DNA of 16,907 nucleotides, from contig DGPE01000047.1 in the NCBI GenBank assembly GCA_002390305.1, positions 1-16,907 of the forward strand, given 5' to 3'. The translations under genes and the position numbers were made by a program. Shown piece by piece: positions 14,990-16,907 of the stretch. Each line of letters begins with the position of its first letter. Within the stretch, counting starts at the first letter, position 1. Below the pieces are notes generated by a model. The model was not told the DNA's origin. It did no database searches and saw nothing but the letters and a program-made list of their open reading frames with translations. Origin of the DNA: Micrococcales bacterium UBA4448. Its GTDB lineage: Bacteria; Actinomycetota; Actinomycetes; Actinomycetales; Microbacteriaceae.

Positions 14990-15015
14990 GACCGGTAGCT
15001 TGGGACCTGGCCCTA

Positions 15016-16821
15016 CTAAACCAGTGAATCTCTCCAAGCCTTGTAGAGCTTAGAGAACTTGCCGCCTGATGCAATCAGCTGTTCCGGTGAACCGTCTTCA
15101 ATGATCGCGCCGTGCTCCATCACCAGCACCCTGTCAGCTATCGACACGGTCGAAAGACGGTGAGCAATAATGATGGCGGTTCGTCCTTTTAGCAATGTCT
15201 TTAGGCCGAGCTGAACCATTGCCTCTGATGGAATATCCAAAGAAGAGGTTGCCTCGTCAAGGATGAGCACGGCTGGATTTGCCAGGAAAGCCCTGGCAAA
15301 AGAGATCAATTGCCGCTGACCGCTGCTCACCCTGCCACCGCGCTTATTCACATCGGTGTCGTAGCCATTTGGGAGGTCCAAAATAAACTCATGCGCTCCT
15401 ACGGCAGTTGCGGCCTTGACAATCTCCTCAATAGAAGCACCCGGTTTGCCGAGTTGAATATTCTCAGCAACCGAACCGGTGAACAGGTAGGCCTCTTGAG
15501 TGACCATAACGACTTCTCTGCGAAGATCGGAGTTTGAAATATTCCTAAGGTCGTAGCCATCAAGCTTTACTGAACCTTGAGAAGGGTCATAGAACCTAGA
15601 AACAAGTTTTGCCAGTGTTGATTTGCCCGCGCCGGTTGTTCCAACCAGCGCAATCGTCTGCCCCCCAGGAATATCTAACGCGAAAGGCTTCAGGACTACA
15701 TCTCCGGTTGCATACTGGAATGCAACATCCGTGAACTTCAACCCACCTTTTATGTTTTCGAGATTCACCGGGTTGGTAGCCTCAGGAACTGATGGCTCTT
15801 CCTCCAGAACACCTGAGATTTTTTCAAGCGCCGACGACGCAGACTGGTACGAGTTATAGAACATCGCAATTTGCTCCATGGGACCAAAGAACTGCCTGGC
15901 GTACAAGATCGCTGCCGTTAGGACGCCGATTCCAAGAGCTCCATCCAGGACTCGTATGCCGCCGACCAGCAGGATTGCGGCAACAGTCACGTTTCCAATC
16001 AAAATCAGACCCGGGTCAAATATTCCAAAGAGCTGTATTAAGCGCGCATTGAGTTTTCTATAGATCTCAACCAGACCGCCGAAATGCTTCTCATTGCGCT
16101 TTTCCTTGCGGAAGGCTTTTACGGCTCGAACACCTGTCATGGTCTCAACAAAGTTCTGGATCAAAGTAGATGATGCAACTCGCTGGGCCCTGAACCCTCT
16201 ATTGGTGTTTACCTGAAACCACCTGGTCAAGATCGCTAGCGGAATCAACGCGACGAGCAAGATTAGAAAGCTAATTGGGTCAAGGACCAGCAAAGCTATT
16301 GCGGTGAAGACCATAAAGATTAGACCAACCACCAATTCGCTTAGACCCCCTGAGAGAAGCTCAGAGATGGTTTCCAGGTCAGAGGTCTGGCGGGCAATGA
16401 CTCGTCCCGCGGTGTAGCGTTCGTGGAATTCGACCGAAAGCTTTTGAGTGTGGACGAACATTCGATTTCTTAGATCAAACAACATTGCCTGAGCAATTTT
16501 GGCAGTGAGAATAAGAAAGAAATAGACCGTAACTGCCGCGGCTCCCGCAGCTCCAAGGTAGGCCAGCACAATCGTCCAAAGCGGTAGGTAATCGGTTTCG
16601 ATTGCACGTGGTAATGCCCAGTCAATTCCAAGTGCCACAAGCGCAGGGCCTGCAACTCTCAGCACGGTCGAGAACAAGATAAGTGCAACAGCAACCCAAA
16701 GCCTCAGTCGTAGCGGAATTAGCAGTGCACCCAGAAGGTTGCGAGAGCGCCGTCTGACATATCGGGATTCTTCTTTGGTGAGGTCTGTGCGCTCTTCGTT
16801 ATTTGTTCCAAAGAGACTCAT
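15016..16821 (-). CDS. ABC exporter, fused permease and ATPase (half-transporter 2)
   Basis: A 601-residue half-transporter with a membrane domain (about residues 40-325) and an ATPase domain (about 355-600). It has Walker A GTTGAGKST (394-402), Walker B AVLILD (517-522) with catalytic E523, and switch histidine H554. The signature is VSSGQ (498-502) rather than LSGGQ, a variant common in subunits of heterodimeric exporters. The ATG overlaps the stop of an upstream ABC subunit (ATGA) whose end enters from the right edge, so the pair very likely forms a heterodimer. GGGAGGTGA at 16826-16834 is a strong ribosome binding site inside that upstream gene. The basic N-terminus (RYVRRRSR, 20-27) precedes the first membrane segment. 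Substrate is unknown. Confidence 0.9.
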   Translation of the reverse strand: MSLFGTNNEERTDLTKEESRYVRRRSRNLLGALLIPLRLRLWVAVALILFSTVLRVAGPALVALGIDWALPRAIETDYLPLWTIVLAYLGAAGAAAVTVYFFLILTAKIAQAMLFDLRNRMFVHTQKLSVEFHERYTAGRVIARQTSDLETISELLSGGLSELVVGLIFMVFTAIALLVLDPISFLILLVALIPLAILTRWFQVNTNRGFRAQRVASSTLIQNFVETMTGVRAVKAFRKEKRNEKHFGGLVEIYRKLNARLIQLFGIFDPGLILIGNVTVAAILLVGGIRVLDGALGIGVLTAAILYARQFFGPMEQIAMFYNSYQSASSALEKISGVLEEEPSVPEATNPVNLENIKGGLKFTDVAFQYATGDVVLKPFALDIPGGQTIALVGTTGAGKSTLAKLVSRFYDPSQGSVKLDGYDLRNISNSDLRREVVMVTQEAYLFTGSVAENIQLGKPGASIEEIVKAATAVGAHEFILDLPNGYDTDVNKRGGRVSSGQRQLISFARAFLANPAVLILDEATSSLDIPSEAMVQLGLKTLLKGRTAIIIAHRLSTVSIADRVLVMEHGAIIEDGSPEQLIASGGKFSKLYKAWRDSLV

Positions 16822-16907
16822 AGGTTCACCTCCCGCTGTTTCTGTTCTTCATCTAGGGAGGTGATGACATGTCGGTAATGGGCACTCGTTGCCAGTAATT
16901 CCTTATG
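16818..16907 (-). CDS. 3' end of an upstream ABC exporter subunit (partial)
   Basis: Reading the minus strand from the right edge gives an open frame of 29 codons and TGA, beginning HKELLATSAHYRHVI and ending REVNL. HxELLATSxxYRxV is the typical C-terminal end of ABC exporter ATPase domains, after the conserved GTHxEL. The TGA overlaps the ATG of the next exporter gene by four bases (ATGA). The gene is complete only beyond the window. It is the probable partner of the 601-residue subunit. The call rests on a short tail motif plus the overlap, so it is good but not certain. Confidence 0.75.
   Translation of the reverse strand, partial: HKELLATSAHYRHVITSLDEEQKQREVNL

Noticed and set aside
14990..15015. 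Possible terminator after the ABC exporter
   Set aside because: GGGACC/GGCCC-like pairing is short and has no T run on the minus strand.
1..16907. tRNA genes, CRISPR arrays, insertion sequences or att sites
   Set aside because: The intergenic spaces are at most about 100 bases, and none shows a cloverleaf, spaced repeats, a transposase or terminal inverted repeats.

Overview
The window looks like a chromosomal segment of an actinobacterium, most likely a Microbacteriaceae-type organism with a streamlined genome. Base composition is near half G+C by eye. The reasons are the dense gene packing, the RibD-RibE-RibBA-RibH order, a eukaryote-like dimeric isocitrate dehydrogenase, the styles of FolD, GlyA and the ABC exporters, and several start codons that fit leaderless transcription (TANNNT, six bases, ATG). 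This placement is inferred from protein flavour; no rRNA or marker gene is present.

Layout, plus strand first. Bases 2-3324 hold a complete riboflavin operon (ribD, ribE, ribBA, ribH) with genes abutting or overlapping. A solitary NPPF-type SAM methyltransferase (3356-4261) and an ABC exporter half-transporter (4269-6056) follow at once. A tryptophan-degradation set comes next: kynureninase (6072-7376), a 67-codon remnant of a patatin-like hydrolase (7376-7579), and tryptophan 2,3-dioxygenase (7582-8406). Together the two enzymes lead from tryptophan towards anthranilate and alanine, but no formamidase is visible between them.

The minus strand then carries glyA and folD (10539 to 8403). They are divergent from plus-strand purU (10597-11454), so three enzymes of the tetrahydrofolate one-carbon pool share a 57-bp divergent promoter region containing a perfect 12-bp palindrome. 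The rest is on the minus strand. It comprises a large secreted, C-terminally membrane-anchored glycine-rich surface protein (13625 to 11430), NADP isocitrate dehydrogenase (14913 to 13696) with a clear rho-independent terminator, an ABC exporter subunit (16821 to 15016), and the last 29 codons of a second exporter subunit running off the right edge (16907 to 16818), which overlaps its partner by ATGA.

No tRNA, rRNA, CRISPR array, insertion sequence or prophage was seen. Most of the window is housekeeping. The parts worth a second look are the internally deleted patatin gene, the orphan methyltransferase behind the riboflavin operon, the surface protein whose start lies 13 bases past the icd terminator, and the leaderless promoter pattern. 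No gap without a gene exceeds about 100 bases.
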